Positions 17,467 to 26,937 are shown, numbered from the stretch's first letter. The stretch is 64,000 bases of DNA from CAYUPI01 sp964446585 (GCA_964446585.1 CAYUPI010000008.1:1-64000); one strand, 5' to 3'. The notes: generated by a model from the letters alone, not told the origin. Translations and numbers: made by a program.

Positions 17467-18468
17467 ATGTCTCGCACTTGCACGCTCGGCATCGTGAGCG
17501 ACATCCACTATGCCGGCGCGGCCGAAAAAGCCCGCGGTGGCGAGTTCGAGCTCCGGGGTATTACCAATCCGCTCCTGCGGCATCTGGTGCGTTGGCACCG
17601 GCATTTCATCTGGCAACGCGACGCCTTTGGCCTGAACCATCTGCTGGACCAATTCATCGCAGAAGCCGAGGGTTGCGACTACATCGTAGCCAACGGTGAT
17701 TACTCGTGCAACTCCGCCTTCATCGGCGTCAGCGACGATGCGGCCTGCCACAGCGCGCGCGAGTGCCTCGGCAAATTGCGACAGAAGTTCGGCCCAAGAC
17801 TACGGGCGAATTTCGGCGATCATGAGCTCGGGAAGCTGAGCCTCGCTGGTGGCCAGGGCGGACTGCGGCTGGCAAGCTGGCATCGGGCGCGACAGGAGCT
17901 CGGCCTCGAACCCTGTTGGCGGCTGCAAATTGGGGCCTATGTGTTGCTAGGTGTTGTCTCGACCCTCGTGGCCTTGCCAGTTTTCGAGCCGGACGCACTG
18001 CCGGCCGAGCGCCCGGAATGGGAGCGATTGCGCGAAACACACCTGACAGAAATTCGCCGAGACTTCTCATCGCTCGAGCGCGGCCAGCGTGTGCTGCTGT
18101 TCTGCCACGACCCCACTGCCCTGCCCTTCCTTTGGGCCGAGGAGACGGTTCGCGCCCGGCTCCCACAAATCGAGCAAACCATCATCGGTCATCTTCATTC
18201 CAACCTGGTTTTCTGGAATAGCCGGCTCCTGGCTGGAATGCCGCGACTCGGGTTCATGGGCCACACCGCCAAACGGCTCACGACGGCTTTGCATGAGGCG
18301 TTGCGCTGGCGCCCATTTAAGGTGCGGCTCTGCCCCGCGCTCGGCGGCATCCAATTATTGAACGACGGAGGCTATTACACAGCGGAACTGGATCCTTCGG
18401 GGAACCGGCCCGCGCGCTTTCAGTTCCACCATTTACCGCATGGGCGACAAAACACGGAGGTGCCATGA
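17467..18468 (+). CDS. Calcineurin-like metallophosphoesterase
   Basis: A 333-residue cytoplasmic phosphoesterase. The dinuclear metal site is recognisable: D12 and H14 in SDIHY, D78 in NGDY, an FGDHE motif (116-120) in place of the usual GNHE, H in FCHDP (near 216) and GHLHS (near 240). Substitution of the GNHE Asn by Asp is unusual, since that Asn normally binds metal and phosphate; an Asp could still coordinate. The substrate (nucleotide, phospholipid or protein phosphate) cannot be inferred. It follows the kinase by 33 bases and converges on xylulokinase with a 20-base gap. Confidence 0.82.
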   Translation: MSRTCTLGIVSDIHYAGAAEKARGGEFELRGITNPLLRHLVRWHRHFIWQRDAFGLNHLLDQFIAEAEGCDYIVANGDYSCNSAFIGVSDDAACHSARECLGKLRQKFGPRLRANFGDHELGKLSLAGGQGGLRLASWHRARQELGLEPCWRLQIGAYVLLGVVSTLVALPVFEPDALPAERPEWERLRETHLTEIRRDFSSLERGQRVLLFCHDPTALPFLWAEETVRARLPQIEQTIIGHLHSNLVFWNSRLLAGMPRLGFMGHTAKRLTTALHEALRWRPFKVRLCPALGGIQLLNDGGYYTAELDPSGNRPARFQFHHLPHGRQNTEVP

Positions 18469-18488
18469 AGCTGATCACTCGATGGTAC

Positions 18489-20021
18489 TTAGGGTCTCCG
18501 AAGCGCGAACTGACGGTGCTTGCCGAAAACGTTGCGGAGTGATTCGGAGAGTTCGTCCTGCACTACCTGCAGTTCGCGATAGAACTCCACGTCCGACTTT
18601 TGCGGCTGCACCGTCTCGTTGGTATTCAATTCCACGAACTGGTCGGTTATCTCTTCGATCTTCACCTTCTCACCTTGCTGCAAGCGCCAGCACCAGAGCG
18701 CCTGCAAGGCCGCGCCATAGGCCGCCCCTTCGCTCACCTTTAGTGTCACGACTTCAGCGTTGAAAATGTTCGCCATGATCTGACGCCAAACCTTGGACTT
18801 CGCGCCGCCGCCCGTCGCGCGAATCTGCGCCGGTTTCACCCCCAGCTCCGACAGCCGACGTAGCCCGTAATTCATCCCCAGCGTCACGCCTTCCATCGCC
18901 GCGCGCGCAAAATGGCCGGCTTCGAACGTCTTTTTGTTAACGCCAAACCAAACGCCTGTGCCGTCGGGTACATTCGGCGTGCGTTCGCCCTCAAAATACG
19001 GCAGCAGCAGCAGGCCATTTGAGCCCGTCGGAATCCGGGCCGACTCCGCGGCGTAGCGCTCGTGCGTCCAGCCAAAATCCTCGCGCACCATCTCAGTCGC
19101 TACCGTCACGTTCATCGTGCATAGCAGCGGCAGCCAGCGATTCGTCGAGTCGCAAAACGCGGCAATTTCTCCCTGCGGATCAATCACTGGTTTTTCAGAG
19201 CAGGCGTAAATTGTGCCGCTGGTGCCGAAGCTGGCGGTGATGACTCCGGCCCGCGTGTTGCCGGTGCCGATTGCGCCCATCATGTTGTCCCCGCCTCCGG
19301 CGCTGACGAGCGTGCCGGGATTTAGATCCAGCATCCGGGCGGTTGCAGGCTGGAGACCGCCCGCTGGCCTCTCGCTGCCGCTCAACGGCGGCAACTTTTC
19401 CGCCAGCTCAGGATCAATTGCCTTGATGACCTCGCTCGACCACTTGCGTCTGCGCACGTCCAGCAGCGCCGTTCCGCTGGCGTCACCGTACTCCATCACT
19501 TTCTCGCCCGTCAGCCAATAATTCAGGTAATCATGCGGCAAAAGCACAGTCGCCAGCCGGGCGTAATGCTTGGGTTCGCTTTTCTTCAGCCAAAGAATTT
19601 TCGAAGCAGTGAACCCGGGCAAGACGGCGTTGCCCAGCGCGCGAATTGTTTTCTTCAGCCCGCCCATGCTGGCCATGATTTCCTCGCAATCGGCTGCCGT
19701 GGAGGTATCACACCAGAGTTTGGCCGGGCGAATGACTACCCCATCTTTGTCCAGCGGAACGAAGCCATGTTGCTGTCCGCTCACACCAATCGCCTTGACC
19801 TCGCCCGCCACCGCCCTGGCCTGCCTCAGCGCACGTCGAATCCCGCTGGCGGTCGCGTCGCGCCAAGTCTGCGGATGCTGCTCTTTTGTGCCAGGTGGCA
19901 GGTTCGGTATCAAATCATATTCCTGCGCGGCGGACGCGAGCACCTTGCCGTCGCGCGCATCCACAACGAGCACCTTGGTCGATTGCGTGCCGCTATCAAT
20001 GCCCACCAGGAGCGTTCTCAT
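18489..20021 (-). CDS. xylB: Xylulokinase (FGGY family)
   Basis: Phosphorylates D-xylulose to D-xylulose 5-phosphate with ATP, linking xylose use to the pentose phosphate pathway. The 510-residue length is typical of bacterial XylB. Landmarks: the N-terminal phosphate-binding GIDSGTQSTK (7-16), the SGQQHG motif (81-86) specific to xylulokinases, the WCDTST sugar-site segment, the GDASGTALLD signature (179-188), catalytic Asp D245 in GGGDNMMGAIG and the C-terminal ATP-binding ATGGGAKS. No xylose isomerase or transporter gene is nearby. It converges with the metallophosphoesterase gene. Confidence 0.93.
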   Translation of the reverse strand: MRTLLVGIDSGTQSTKVLVVDARDGKVLASAAQEYDLIPNLPPGTKEQHPQTWRDATASGIRRALRQARAVAGEVKAIGVSGQQHGFVPLDKDGVVIRPAKLWCDTSTAADCEEIMASMGGLKKTIRALGNAVLPGFTASKILWLKKSEPKHYARLATVLLPHDYLNYWLTGEKVMEYGDASGTALLDVRRRKWSSEVIKAIDPELAEKLPPLSGSERPAGGLQPATARMLDLNPGTLVSAGGGDNMMGAIGTGNTRAGVITASFGTSGTIYACSEKPVIDPQGEIAAFCDSTNRWLPLLCTMNVTVATEMVREDFGWTHERYAAESARIPTGSNGLLLLPYFEGERTPNVPDGTGVWFGVNKKTFEAGHFARAAMEGVTLGMNYGLRRLSELGVKPAQIRATGGGAKSKVWRQIMANIFNAEVVTLKVSEGAAYGAALQALWCWRLQQGEKVKIEEITDQFVELNTNETVQPQKSDVEFYRELQVVQDELSESLRNVFGKHRQFALRRP

Positions 20022-20150
20022 GCGAGTCCCAGTTCAGATTTCAGCTCAGAGATATCAGGGCCGCTGGACCGAGCAAAGCATTTTGGGCATCGGGCCGGAC
20101 CCGGTTGGCTCTGGACTTCCACTGGTTTTTGTTCACAATCCCAACGACAC

Positions 20151-23114
20151 ATGACCAAGTCCCGCAAGTATCTTCCATGGGCCGTGCCGTTGGCCTCCCT
20201 GTTCTTTCTGTGCCCCGGCTCGATTACCGGAAGTGCCAAGGGCGCGGAGCTTCTGGCTCCCGGTTTCCGCCCGCTGCCACTGGGAGTTCATGCGTTGGTA
20301 GGCGGCAAAGTCGTCGCCAAACCGGGCGAAGAGATCGAGGGCGGCACGATCGTGCTCCGTGACGGTTTCATCAAGGCCGTAGGCAAAGATGTCGCTCCGC
20401 CGCCCGACGCCCGGATCTGGGATATGAAAGGGACGACGATCTATGCCGGGTTCATCGATCCGTACGTCGTGCTCGGCGGCACCAACGCTCCGGTCGCAAC
20501 TTCCGACACGGAACCGATCTCCGCAGCCAGCTATGCCACAGCCGGCATCAAATTTTTTGGCGTCGCGGGTTCGGAAACTGATCCTGGAGGTCCGGGCCCC
20601 GGGTACGAGCTGGCCAAGATCACCCCCGAACACCGGGAGGCGCGCGATTACTCACCCAAAGACAAGACCCTGGAGCCGCTGCGGTCCATCGGTTTCACCG
20701 CCGGAGTGATCGCACCCGCAAGGGGGATTCTCCGGGGCACGAGTGCGCTCGTGGCGTTGGCCGAGGAAAATCCCAATGACGTGATCCTCAAGCCTGACGT
20801 GTTCCAGCATATTGCTTTCGAAACGCGCGGCGAAGATCGTTCGTATCCAGGCTCGTTGATGGGGGTGGTTGCCGCTGTGCGCCAATGCATTTTCGACGCT
20901 CAATATTACGTTCGCGACCGTGCCGATTATCAACAACATCCGCAGGACCGCAAGCCGCCGGAGTTCAATCCTGCGCGTGAAGCGCTGGCGCCCGCTCTTG
21001 AGAAAAAGATGCGTGTTGTCTTCGAGCCAGGAAGCGCGTTGATGGTGGATCGGTCAGCGCACTTGGCTGCGGAACTTGGCCTCGATTTTTGCCTCGTCTC
21101 CAGCGGCCAGGAATGGCGACGGCCGGATCTGGCCAAAGCCGCGGGTGCGAGTTTCATCGTGCCGCTGAACTTCCCCGATTTGCCGAAGCTGCCGGACGAG
21201 AGCGATTGGGATCAGGTGTCGCTGGACCAGCTTCGGGCCTGGGATTGGGCGCCGGAGGATGCGGCGCTGCTGCGGCAGCAAGGCCTCGAGCTGGCGGTCA
21301 CTACTTACGGACTCACGGACAAGAAGAAATTTCGCCAGAACCTGCGACTGGCGCTGGATCGCGGGCTCTCGGAGCCGGACGCGCTGGCGGCGCTGACGAC
21401 TATTCCTGCCAAACTCTGCGGCGTCGAGGATCGCCTGGGCGCCATCGAGCCGGGCAAATGGGCATTCCTGACGGTCGTTGAAGGAAAGAGCTATTTCGAT
21501 CTTGAAGCCAAGGTCCGCGAGGTCTGGATCGACGGCAAAATCCATCGAGCGCCGGCGGAAGAGCCAAAATCCGCCAAAGGAGAGGAAGCGAAAACGGCCA
21601 AGCCTGGCTCGGCGGAAGAAACCGGCTCAGCGAAACCTAAAGAAGAGAAACCGGCAGAGGAAAAGAAGGACAAACGGAAAGAGCAGGCGCGCGAGCTGCA
21701 GAAAACGCGTGTTGCGCACGTACCGCTTGAGGGCCGCGGACCGATGGCCGAGCCCAAAACGGTCCTTATCCAAAACGCCACCGTGTGGACGTGCAGCGCG
21801 AAGGGCACAGTCGAGAACGCCGACGTCCTTATTGTGGACGGAAAGATTAAGGCTGTCGGCAAAGGCCTGACCGTGCCGACGGAGCAAACGACCCCGCCTC
21901 TGGTGATCGATGGCCGTGGCCTCCACGTCACGCCCGGTTTGATTGATTGCCACAATCACAGCATGATCCTGGGCTCGGTCAATGAAGGTACGCTGCCCTC
22001 GACCGCGATGGTCCGGATCCGCGACGTGGTGAATTCCGAGTCAGAGAACCTTCGACTCCAGCTCGCCGGGGGCGTGACCGCGGCCAACCTGCTCCACGGC
22101 TCGGCTAATCCGATTGGCGGCCAAAACTGTGTTATCAAACTCCGGGATGGAGCAACTCCGGAGCAATTGATCTTTGCCGCCGCGCCACCGGGCATCAAGT
22201 TCGCCCTGGGTGAAAACGTCAAACAATCGAACGCGCTGGATCGCGCGCCGACGCGCTTTCCACAATCGCGCATGGGTGTGCGCACCTTCATTGCCAACCG
22301 CTTCACCGCCGCCCAGGTTTACCTCGCCGAGTGCGATAAGTGCCGAGCTTCAGGAACGCTTCCGCCTCGCCGCAACCTCGAGCTTGAAGCGCTCGGCGAA
22401 ATCATCCAGGGCAGGCGTCTGATTCACTGCCACTCCTACCGCCAGGATGAAATCCTGATGCTGATCCATTTGATGGACAGTTTCGGCGTCAAGATCGCCT
22501 CCTTTCAACATGTGCTGGAAGGCTATAAGGTCGCCGACGAAATTGCGCGGCACGGGGCCGGCGGTTCGACTTTTTCCGACTGGTGGGCCTACAAATTTGA
22601 AGTTTATGACGCCATTCCCTACAACGGCAGCCTGATGCGTGACCGCGGCGTCGTAGTTTCATTCAATTCCGATTCCTCGGACTTGGCGCGGCGGCTCTAC
22701 ACCGAGGCCGCCAAGGCCGTCAAATACGGCGGCACGCCCGAAATCGAGGCGCTCAAGTTCGAGACCCTGAACCCCGCCAAACAACTCCACATCGAGCAAT
22801 ACGTCGGTTCGCTCGAGGCCGGCAAAGACGCGGACTTCGCGGTTTGGTCGAAGTCGCCGCTCGATTCCGAGACCGTCTGCCTTCAGACCTGGATCGATGG
22901 GAAAAAATATTTCGACCGGTCGGTGGCGGCCGACCACGCCGCCGCTTTGGCCAAGGAACGCGACGAGCTTCTGGTCAAGGCGAAGAAGATTTCCAAACTG
23001 GGCGGAGGCAGTCGAGACGGCGCCGGCGAGCGTGACGCGGGCCCGTCTTTTTTCCGTGTGTCACTGGAGCATGAATTTGATGGCCGCGAACGGGGGTGTT
23101 TGGAGGGAGATTAA
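20151..23114 (+). CDS. Secreted two-domain amidohydrolase-family protein
   Basis: A 987-residue protein from the ATG at 20151; the frame is open further upstream but that part lies antisense to xylB. A signal peptide spans residues 1-32 (LASLFFLCPGS). Two amidohydrolase-like halves follow. The first (about 40-470) has the composite-domain strand VLRDGFIKAVG but reads AGFIDPYV where active members have HxH. A Lys/Glu-rich linker (about 465-525) follows. The second half (about 530-980) has PGLIDCHNHS with an intact HxH near residue 600, and FETLNPAKQLHIEQYVGSLEAGKDADF, the usual end strand. The first domain is therefore probably non-catalytic. Substrates are unknown. The next, related gene starts seven bases after the stop. 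Confidence 0.82.
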   Translation: MTKSRKYLPWAVPLASLFFLCPGSITGSAKGAELLAPGFRPLPLGVHALVGGKVVAKPGEEIEGGTIVLRDGFIKAVGKDVAPPPDARIWDMKGTTIYAGFIDPYVVLGGTNAPVATSDTEPISAASYATAGIKFFGVAGSETDPGGPGPGYELAKITPEHREARDYSPKDKTLEPLRSIGFTAGVIAPARGILRGTSALVALAEENPNDVILKPDVFQHIAFETRGEDRSYPGSLMGVVAAVRQCIFDAQYYVRDRADYQQHPQDRKPPEFNPAREALAPALEKKMRVVFEPGSALMVDRSAHLAAELGLDFCLVSSGQEWRRPDLAKAAGASFIVPLNFPDLPKLPDESDWDQVSLDQLRAWDWAPEDAALLRQQGLELAVTTYGLTDKKKFRQNLRLALDRGLSEPDALAALTTIPAKLCGVEDRLGAIEPGKWAFLTVVEGKSYFDLEAKVREVWIDGKIHRAPAEEPKSAKGEEAKTAKPGSAEETGSAKPKEEKPAEEKKDKRKEQARELQKTRVAHVPLEGRGPMAEPKTVLIQNATVWTCSAKGTVENADVLIVDGKIKAVGKGLTVPTEQTTPPLVIDGRGLHVTPGLIDCHNHSMILGSVNEGTLPSTAMVRIRDVVNSESENLRLQLAGGVTAANLLHGSANPIGGQNCVIKLRDGATPEQLIFAAAPPGIKFALGENVKQSNALDRAPTRFPQSRMGVRTFIANRFTAAQVYLAECDKCRASGTLPPRRNLELEALGEIIQGRRLIHCHSYRQDEILMLIHLMDSFGVKIASFQHVLEGYKVADEIARHGAGGSTFSDWWAYKFEVYDAIPYNGSLMRDRGVVVSFNSDSSDLARRLYTEAAKAVKYGGTPEIEALKFETLNPAKQLHIEQYVGSLEAGKDADFAVWSKSPLDSETVCLQTWIDGKKYFDRSVAADHAAALAKERDELLVKAKKISKLGGGSRDGAGERDAGPSFFRVSLEHEFDGRERGCLEGD

Positions 23115-23121
23115 CCGGGCT

Positions 23122-24447
23122 ATGCGAAATTCGATATTTCTTTCCTTCGCCGTAGGTTCGCTCTTCCTTGGCCTGACACTGACGGGTGTCCACGCTGAAT
23201 CCTTTCTTCTAACTGGTGCGGCGGTTCACACCGTTTCTGCAGAGACACTCGTTCCAGGACAGGTGCTGGTCGAGAATGGAAAAATCTCGGCCGTAGGCAA
23301 GACAGTGGCGGCGGGCCGCGCCAAGGTCATCGACTTGAAAGGCCAGCATCTTTATCCCGGCCTCATTGCGTTGAACACTGCCCTCGGCCTGACGGAAATC
23401 AGCGGGGTCCGCGCCACCCTCGACACGACGGAGCCAGGCGAGTACACGCCGGACGTGGAGTCCTGGATCGCAGTGAATCCAGATTCGGAATTGCTCCCCG
23501 TCGCGCGCGCCAATGGCGTCGCGTTTTTCGAGCCAGTCCCCGAAGGTGGAATTGTAACCGGCCAGTCAGGCTTAATGACGGTGGAGGGCTGGACCACCGA
23601 CCAGCGCACGATCAAAAAACCGCTTTCACTGCATGTGTTTTGGCCCGCTATGGAACTCACCACGACTCCCCGGCCGCGGGGCCGCTTCGGTCCGGGACAG
23701 CCCAAGTCCCTCGAAGAACAAGCCAAAGAGCGCCGCGCGAAGATCCGTGCAACTGAGGATTTCTTTGAGGAAGCCAAAGCTTACGTTCGGGCCAAAGCCG
23801 CCTCCGCCGACGGGAATGCTCACGCGCCTGCCCGGGTTCCAGCCTGGGAAGCCATGGCGCCCTACGTCCGAAGCGAGCTTCCGCTCACAGTCCACGCCGA
23901 CGAGATCCGCCAAATCAAATCAGCCGTCCAGTGGGCCATTACGAACCATTACCGAATGATTCTGGCGGGCGGGCGTGACGCCTGGAAAGCAGCCGACCTT
24001 CTGGCCACAAACAATATCCCGGTCATCTATTCGGCAACGTTCACTCTGCCCGCTCGCGACTTCGAGGCTTATGACGTTCAATTCCGGGCGCCGGAAAGGC
24101 TGCGTCAAGCCGGGGTAAAGGTCATTTTCTGTTTCGGCGCGACCAGTTTCGACGCCCCGCTGACTCGCAACCTGCCTTACTCAGCAGCGCAGGCGGTCGC
24201 GTTCGGCCTTCCCGAAGCCGAGGCGCTCAAAGGGCTGACCCTCTATCCGGCTCAAATCGTGGGGGTGGCCGACCGCCTCGGCTCCATTGAAGCCGGCAAA
24301 GAAGCGACCCTGTTCAGCGCCGACGGCGACATTCTCGATATTCGCGTCCACGTGAAACACTTGTGGATCGCCGGCAAAGAAAGCTCGCTCGAAACCCGAC
24401 ATACGAGATTGTACGAGAAGTACAAGAACCGACCGAAGCCGGAATAA
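23122..24447 (+). CDS. Secreted amidohydrolase-like protein, HxH motif absent
   Basis: A 441-residue protein from the ATG at 23122, with GGAGGGAGA overlapping the stop of the preceding gene. A signal peptide covers about residues 1-27 (ends VHAE). The amidohydrolase composite fold is recognisable (VLVENGKISAVGK, then HLYPGLIALNT; end strand LGSIEAGKEATLF), and KGLTLYPAQIVGVADRLGS is typical of the imidazolonepropionase-like group. The metal-binding HxH is replaced by ALNT, and no clear metal-binding Asp follows. Catalysis of the usual kind looks unlikely. Tight coupling to the two-domain protein suggests a joint periplasmic or surface complex. It also contains a basic, Pro-rich internal stretch (about residues 178-205). 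Confidence 0.78.
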   Translation: MRNSIFLSFAVGSLFLGLTLTGVHAESFLLTGAAVHTVSAETLVPGQVLVENGKISAVGKTVAAGRAKVIDLKGQHLYPGLIALNTALGLTEISGVRATLDTTEPGEYTPDVESWIAVNPDSELLPVARANGVAFFEPVPEGGIVTGQSGLMTVEGWTTDQRTIKKPLSLHVFWPAMELTTTPRPRGRFGPGQPKSLEEQAKERRAKIRATEDFFEEAKAYVRAKAASADGNAHAPARVPAWEAMAPYVRSELPLTVHADEIRQIKSAVQWAITNHYRMILAGGRDAWKAADLLATNNIPVIYSATFTLPARDFEAYDVQFRAPERLRQAGVKVIFCFGATSFDAPLTRNLPYSAAQAVAFGLPEAEALKGLTLYPAQIVGVADRLGSIEAGKEATLFSADGDILDIRVHVKHLWIAGKESSLETRHTRLYEKYKNRPKPE

Positions 24448-24708
24448 CTCCGAAGACCGAATGCCGAAATCTGACCCGTCCTCCGTAGCACCATAGGATT
24501 CCGCCGGGCCCCCGTACGCGGGAGGGCTTTGGTCGGCAACAGTAGCCTGGGTGCCGTTACTGCAGAGGGTGAAAGGAAATCCGAAATCGGAAACTCGAGG
24601 CGGCGACACCATTCCTCCGATAAAACTCAGCCTCTCGCGCCAATGTGATCACGGGTTCTGACCGCCGCTTCTTGCCAAATTTTGGCTGGTGTGGTAGTGT
24701 GGGGGCAA
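24448..24708. repeat. Spacer with degenerate short direct repeats
   Basis: Contains several copies of a spacer word like GAAATCCGAAA or CCGAATGCCGAAATC (24455-24480, 24572-24600), seen again at 25441-25560, 42034-42222 and 52278-52300. No gene is supported here. The antitoxin promoter should lie near 24660-24700. Confidence 0.5.
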
Positions 24709-24996
24709 ATGCCAAATGCGACACTGAATGTAAGTCTAAGCAAGGAGCAGCTTGCCCAAGTCAACCGGGAGGTGCGCTCGGGGCAGTATGTTTCAGCGAG
24801 CGAGGTCGTGCGCGAAGCGCTGCGAGACTGGCTGAAGCGGCGTATTGAAGCCGACATTGCGGCCCTGGAAAAGGCGCATGCGGGCGCGTGGGAACGCGAT
24901 ACATCACCCGACGAGCTGCGTGCCATCATCTCTGCCAGTCGCCGTGCTCGCGCCGCACTGGCAAATGGCAAACAGCGCCGCCAGCGCCGGACATGA
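24709..24996 (+). CDS. ParD-like ribbon-helix-helix antitoxin
   Basis: A 95-residue protein starting at ATG 24709, five bases after a GGGGG stretch. The N-terminal ribbon-helix-helix (NATLNVSLSKEQLAQVNREV then GQYVSASEVVREALRDWL) matches the ParD/CopG group, whose dimers bind operator DNA. The C-terminal part (about 46-95) is helical, charged and Arg-rich, where antitoxins usually wrap the toxin. Its stop overlaps the start of the PIN-domain gene (ATGA), the coupling expected of a toxin-antitoxin operon. ParD-type antitoxins usually pair with RelE-fold ParE rather than with PIN toxins. Confidence 0.85.
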   Translation: MPNATLNVSLSKEQLAQVNREVRSGQYVSASEVVREALRDWLKRRIEADIAALEKAHAGAWERDTSPDELRAIISASRRARAALANGKQRRQRRT

Positions 24997-25412
24997 TTCG
25001 GGCCGTTTTTGACGCCAGCACGGTACTTTCGGGCTGCGGTTGGGGCGCTGAATCCTACCAGTGCCTGCTTTTGGTAGCTCGTCGGCGGGTGCGATCCTTC
25101 GTGACTGAAGCAATCGTCGCCGAATGGCGGGAGACTGTCTCGGAACTCGAGGCCCGGGGCACGAAGTTCAGACGTTCGCCACGACCAACGCTCGAATGGC
25201 TTATTGGGGTGTCTCTCGTCATCGGCCCTGCGCCCTTGGGAAAACAGCGGAGCCGCGACGCAACGGACGATTCGTACGTCGCATGCGCGCTGGGAGCGCG
25301 CGCTGAGTTCATTATCGGTCGCGATGAGGACCTGCTGGTCCTTGGAAAGCCATTTGGAATTGAAATCCTGACTCCTCGGGCCTTTCTGAATCGGTTGAGA
25401 ACTGGATTGTAA
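24993..25412 (+). CDS. PIN-domain toxin (VapC-like ribonuclease)
   Basis: A 139-residue protein that looks like a PIN-domain RNase of the 'PIN family putative toxin' group. Acidic active-site residues are seen: D7 in VFDAST, E44 in VAEWRE, D92/D93 in RDATDDSYVACAL, and D111/D113 in GRDEDLL. The PIN-typical FIIGRDEDLL strand-loop is clear, and the usual ILTPRAFL end strand is present. Its ATG overlaps the antitoxin stop by four bases. Predicted action: Mg-dependent cleavage of an RNA (for VapC often initiator tRNA), held off by the upstream antitoxin. The target is not predictable. Confidence 0.85.
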   Translation: MIRAVFDASTVLSGCGWGAESYQCLLLVARRRVRSFVTEAIVAEWRETVSELEARGTKFRRSPRPTLEWLIGVSLVIGPAPLGKQRSRDATDDSYVACALGARAEFIIGRDEDLLVLGKPFGIEILTPRAFLNRLRTGL

Positions 25413-25475
25413 GGAGCCGCCGCCTGGCAATTCAATTCACTCCTGATCGAATCCACAATGAAATCGGAAAACTGA

Positions 25476-26420
25476 ATGACGAAGGCCGAGTTGAAATCCG
25501 AAAACCGAATAACGAAGCCCGAAGGAAATCCGAAACCTGAAGCCCGAAAAGGCCGTGGTTGCAAGCGACTAAGAGTTACACGGCATGCCGTTTCGCGGCT
25601 TCGGGCTTGGGATTTCGGCATTCGACACTGGGCCTTCCGGTTGCTGTTTTTCCTCCCGCTTCCCTGTTGCGCGCCTGTTTCTGCCCAAGACTCCGTGAAG
25701 CCCCTCACCCGCCTCCACGCGCATAATGACTACGAGCACAAGCGGCCGCTGTTTGACGCGCTCGAACATGGTTTTTGCAGCGTCGAGGCGGATATTTTTC
25801 TCATCGAGGGGCAACTGCCGGTCGCACACCAGCGCAGTCAGGTCAAGCCTGAGCGGACGTTGCAGAAGTTGTATCTCGATCCGCTGCGCGAACGCGTGAA
25901 GAAGTATGGCGGCCGCGTTTATCCGGCAGGACCGGAGCTCGTGCTCCTGATCGACATCAAGACGGACTGGAAAACGACTTATCCTGTCTTGCGTGAAACG
26001 CTGAAAGGATATGCTGACATGCTAACGGTTTACCATGGTGATGCCACCCAGACGAATGCAGTTAGGGCGATCATCACCGGCAATCGCTCAAAAACCATGT
26101 TCGCCGGCGAAAGGGTCCGGTACGCGGCTTATGACGGCGAGCTGGAAGACTTAAACTCCGATGCACCGGCGTCCCTAGTCCCGTGGATCAGCAGCAACTG
26201 GGCCCGGACCTTTCACTGGCGCGGTTCCGGACCCTTCCCACAGGAGGAACAGCAGAAACTCAAAGAGATACTGGACAAGGCCCACGAGCACGGAAGGCGG
26301 GTCCGTTTTTGGGGCGCGCCGGATTACTCGGCGTTTTGGCGCGAGCTGCTGGCCGACGGTGTGGATTTGATCAACACGGATGATCTCGACGGCGCACAGA
26401 AGTTCCTTCTTACACAATGA
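25476..26420 (+). CDS. Secreted GDPD/PI-PLC-like phosphodiesterase
   Basis: A 314-residue open frame. From about residue 70 it reads as a glycerophosphodiester/phosphatidylinositol phosphodiesterase-type TIM barrel: LHAHNDYEH (catalytic His and metal site), VEADIFLIEG, VAHQRS, LLIDIKTDW and a closing RFWGAPDYSAFW ... LINTDDL. A hydrophobic signal segment (LLFFLPLPCCAPVSAQ) sits at about residues 55-70. The first 50 residues come from the spacer repeat that fills 25441-25560 and look non-native. No ATG, GTG or TTG exists between 25476 and the signal segment apart from a TTG inside it, so the true start is uncertain. Substrate: probably a phosphodiester of glycerol or inositol lipids. Confidence 0.72.
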   Translation: MTKAELKSENRITKPEGNPKPEARKGRGCKRLRVTRHAVSRLRAWDFGIRHWAFRLLFFLPLPCCAPVSAQDSVKPLTRLHAHNDYEHKRPLFDALEHGFCSVEADIFLIEGQLPVAHQRSQVKPERTLQKLYLDPLRERVKKYGGRVYPAGPELVLLIDIKTDWKTTYPVLRETLKGYADMLTVYHGDATQTNAVRAIITGNRSKTMFAGERVRYAAYDGELEDLNSDAPASLVPWISSNWARTFHWRGSGPFPQEEQQKLKEILDKAHEHGRRVRFWGAPDYSAFWRELLADGVDLINTDDLDGAQKFLLTQ

Positions 26421-26450
26421 CTGGGCAGCAGTCTGCAAGTTCCCTGCTTT

Positions 26451-26530
26451 GTAGCCGCCGACGCCAGTCGGCGCCGAATCGCGATTCGGGCAGAGTGCGC
26501 CGAGAGAGGTCGAATGACGTCGGCGGCTAC
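26451..26530. repeat. REPIN-like palindrome (GTAGCCGCCGAC family)
   Basis: The left arm GTAGCCGCCGACGCC (26451-26465) is nearly complementary to the right arm at 26516-26530. The same arm sequence forms a perfect element at 44429-44498. Two copies of one palindrome family in convergent intergenic regions suggest an extragenic repeat or bidirectional terminator. Confidence 0.7.
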
Positions 26531-26937
26531 ACCTGTCGGGGAGTTCTACGGGATTTGAGCCGTCCAGGCAAAAAATCATGACTCGAGTTCCGATTTAGCC
26601 TCGCGCGATGGAGCGCCGAGCTGTGACTAGTTCTTAGGCTTGCCAGGCCGTGGCTGTCCAGACACGAAACAATCGATACCAAAACTGGACATCCGAGCGG
26701 CTCCCAGCGCCCGGGTCGAGAGAAACTCCGCCACGAGGACCCAAGAATTCGAAAAAACCGCAGCTTCCAAAGGCAACCCCTCGGAGTGGATTTCCCACAA
26801 TCTCGACTTTTTGAATTTCAGGCCACTTTGGGAGGTGGGGCTTGGAATTTGGATTTTGCTCCCGGGCATTCCCCGGGGCCGGGAACTTTGTGCAAGCCAC
26901 TTTCTCAAGGTGGCATTCCAGTTGCTCCCGAGCAGTC

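Noticed and set aside
19533..20150. N-terminal extension of the amidohydrolase frame
   Set aside because: It overlaps xylB antisense, and the ATG at 20151 is followed directly by a signal peptide.
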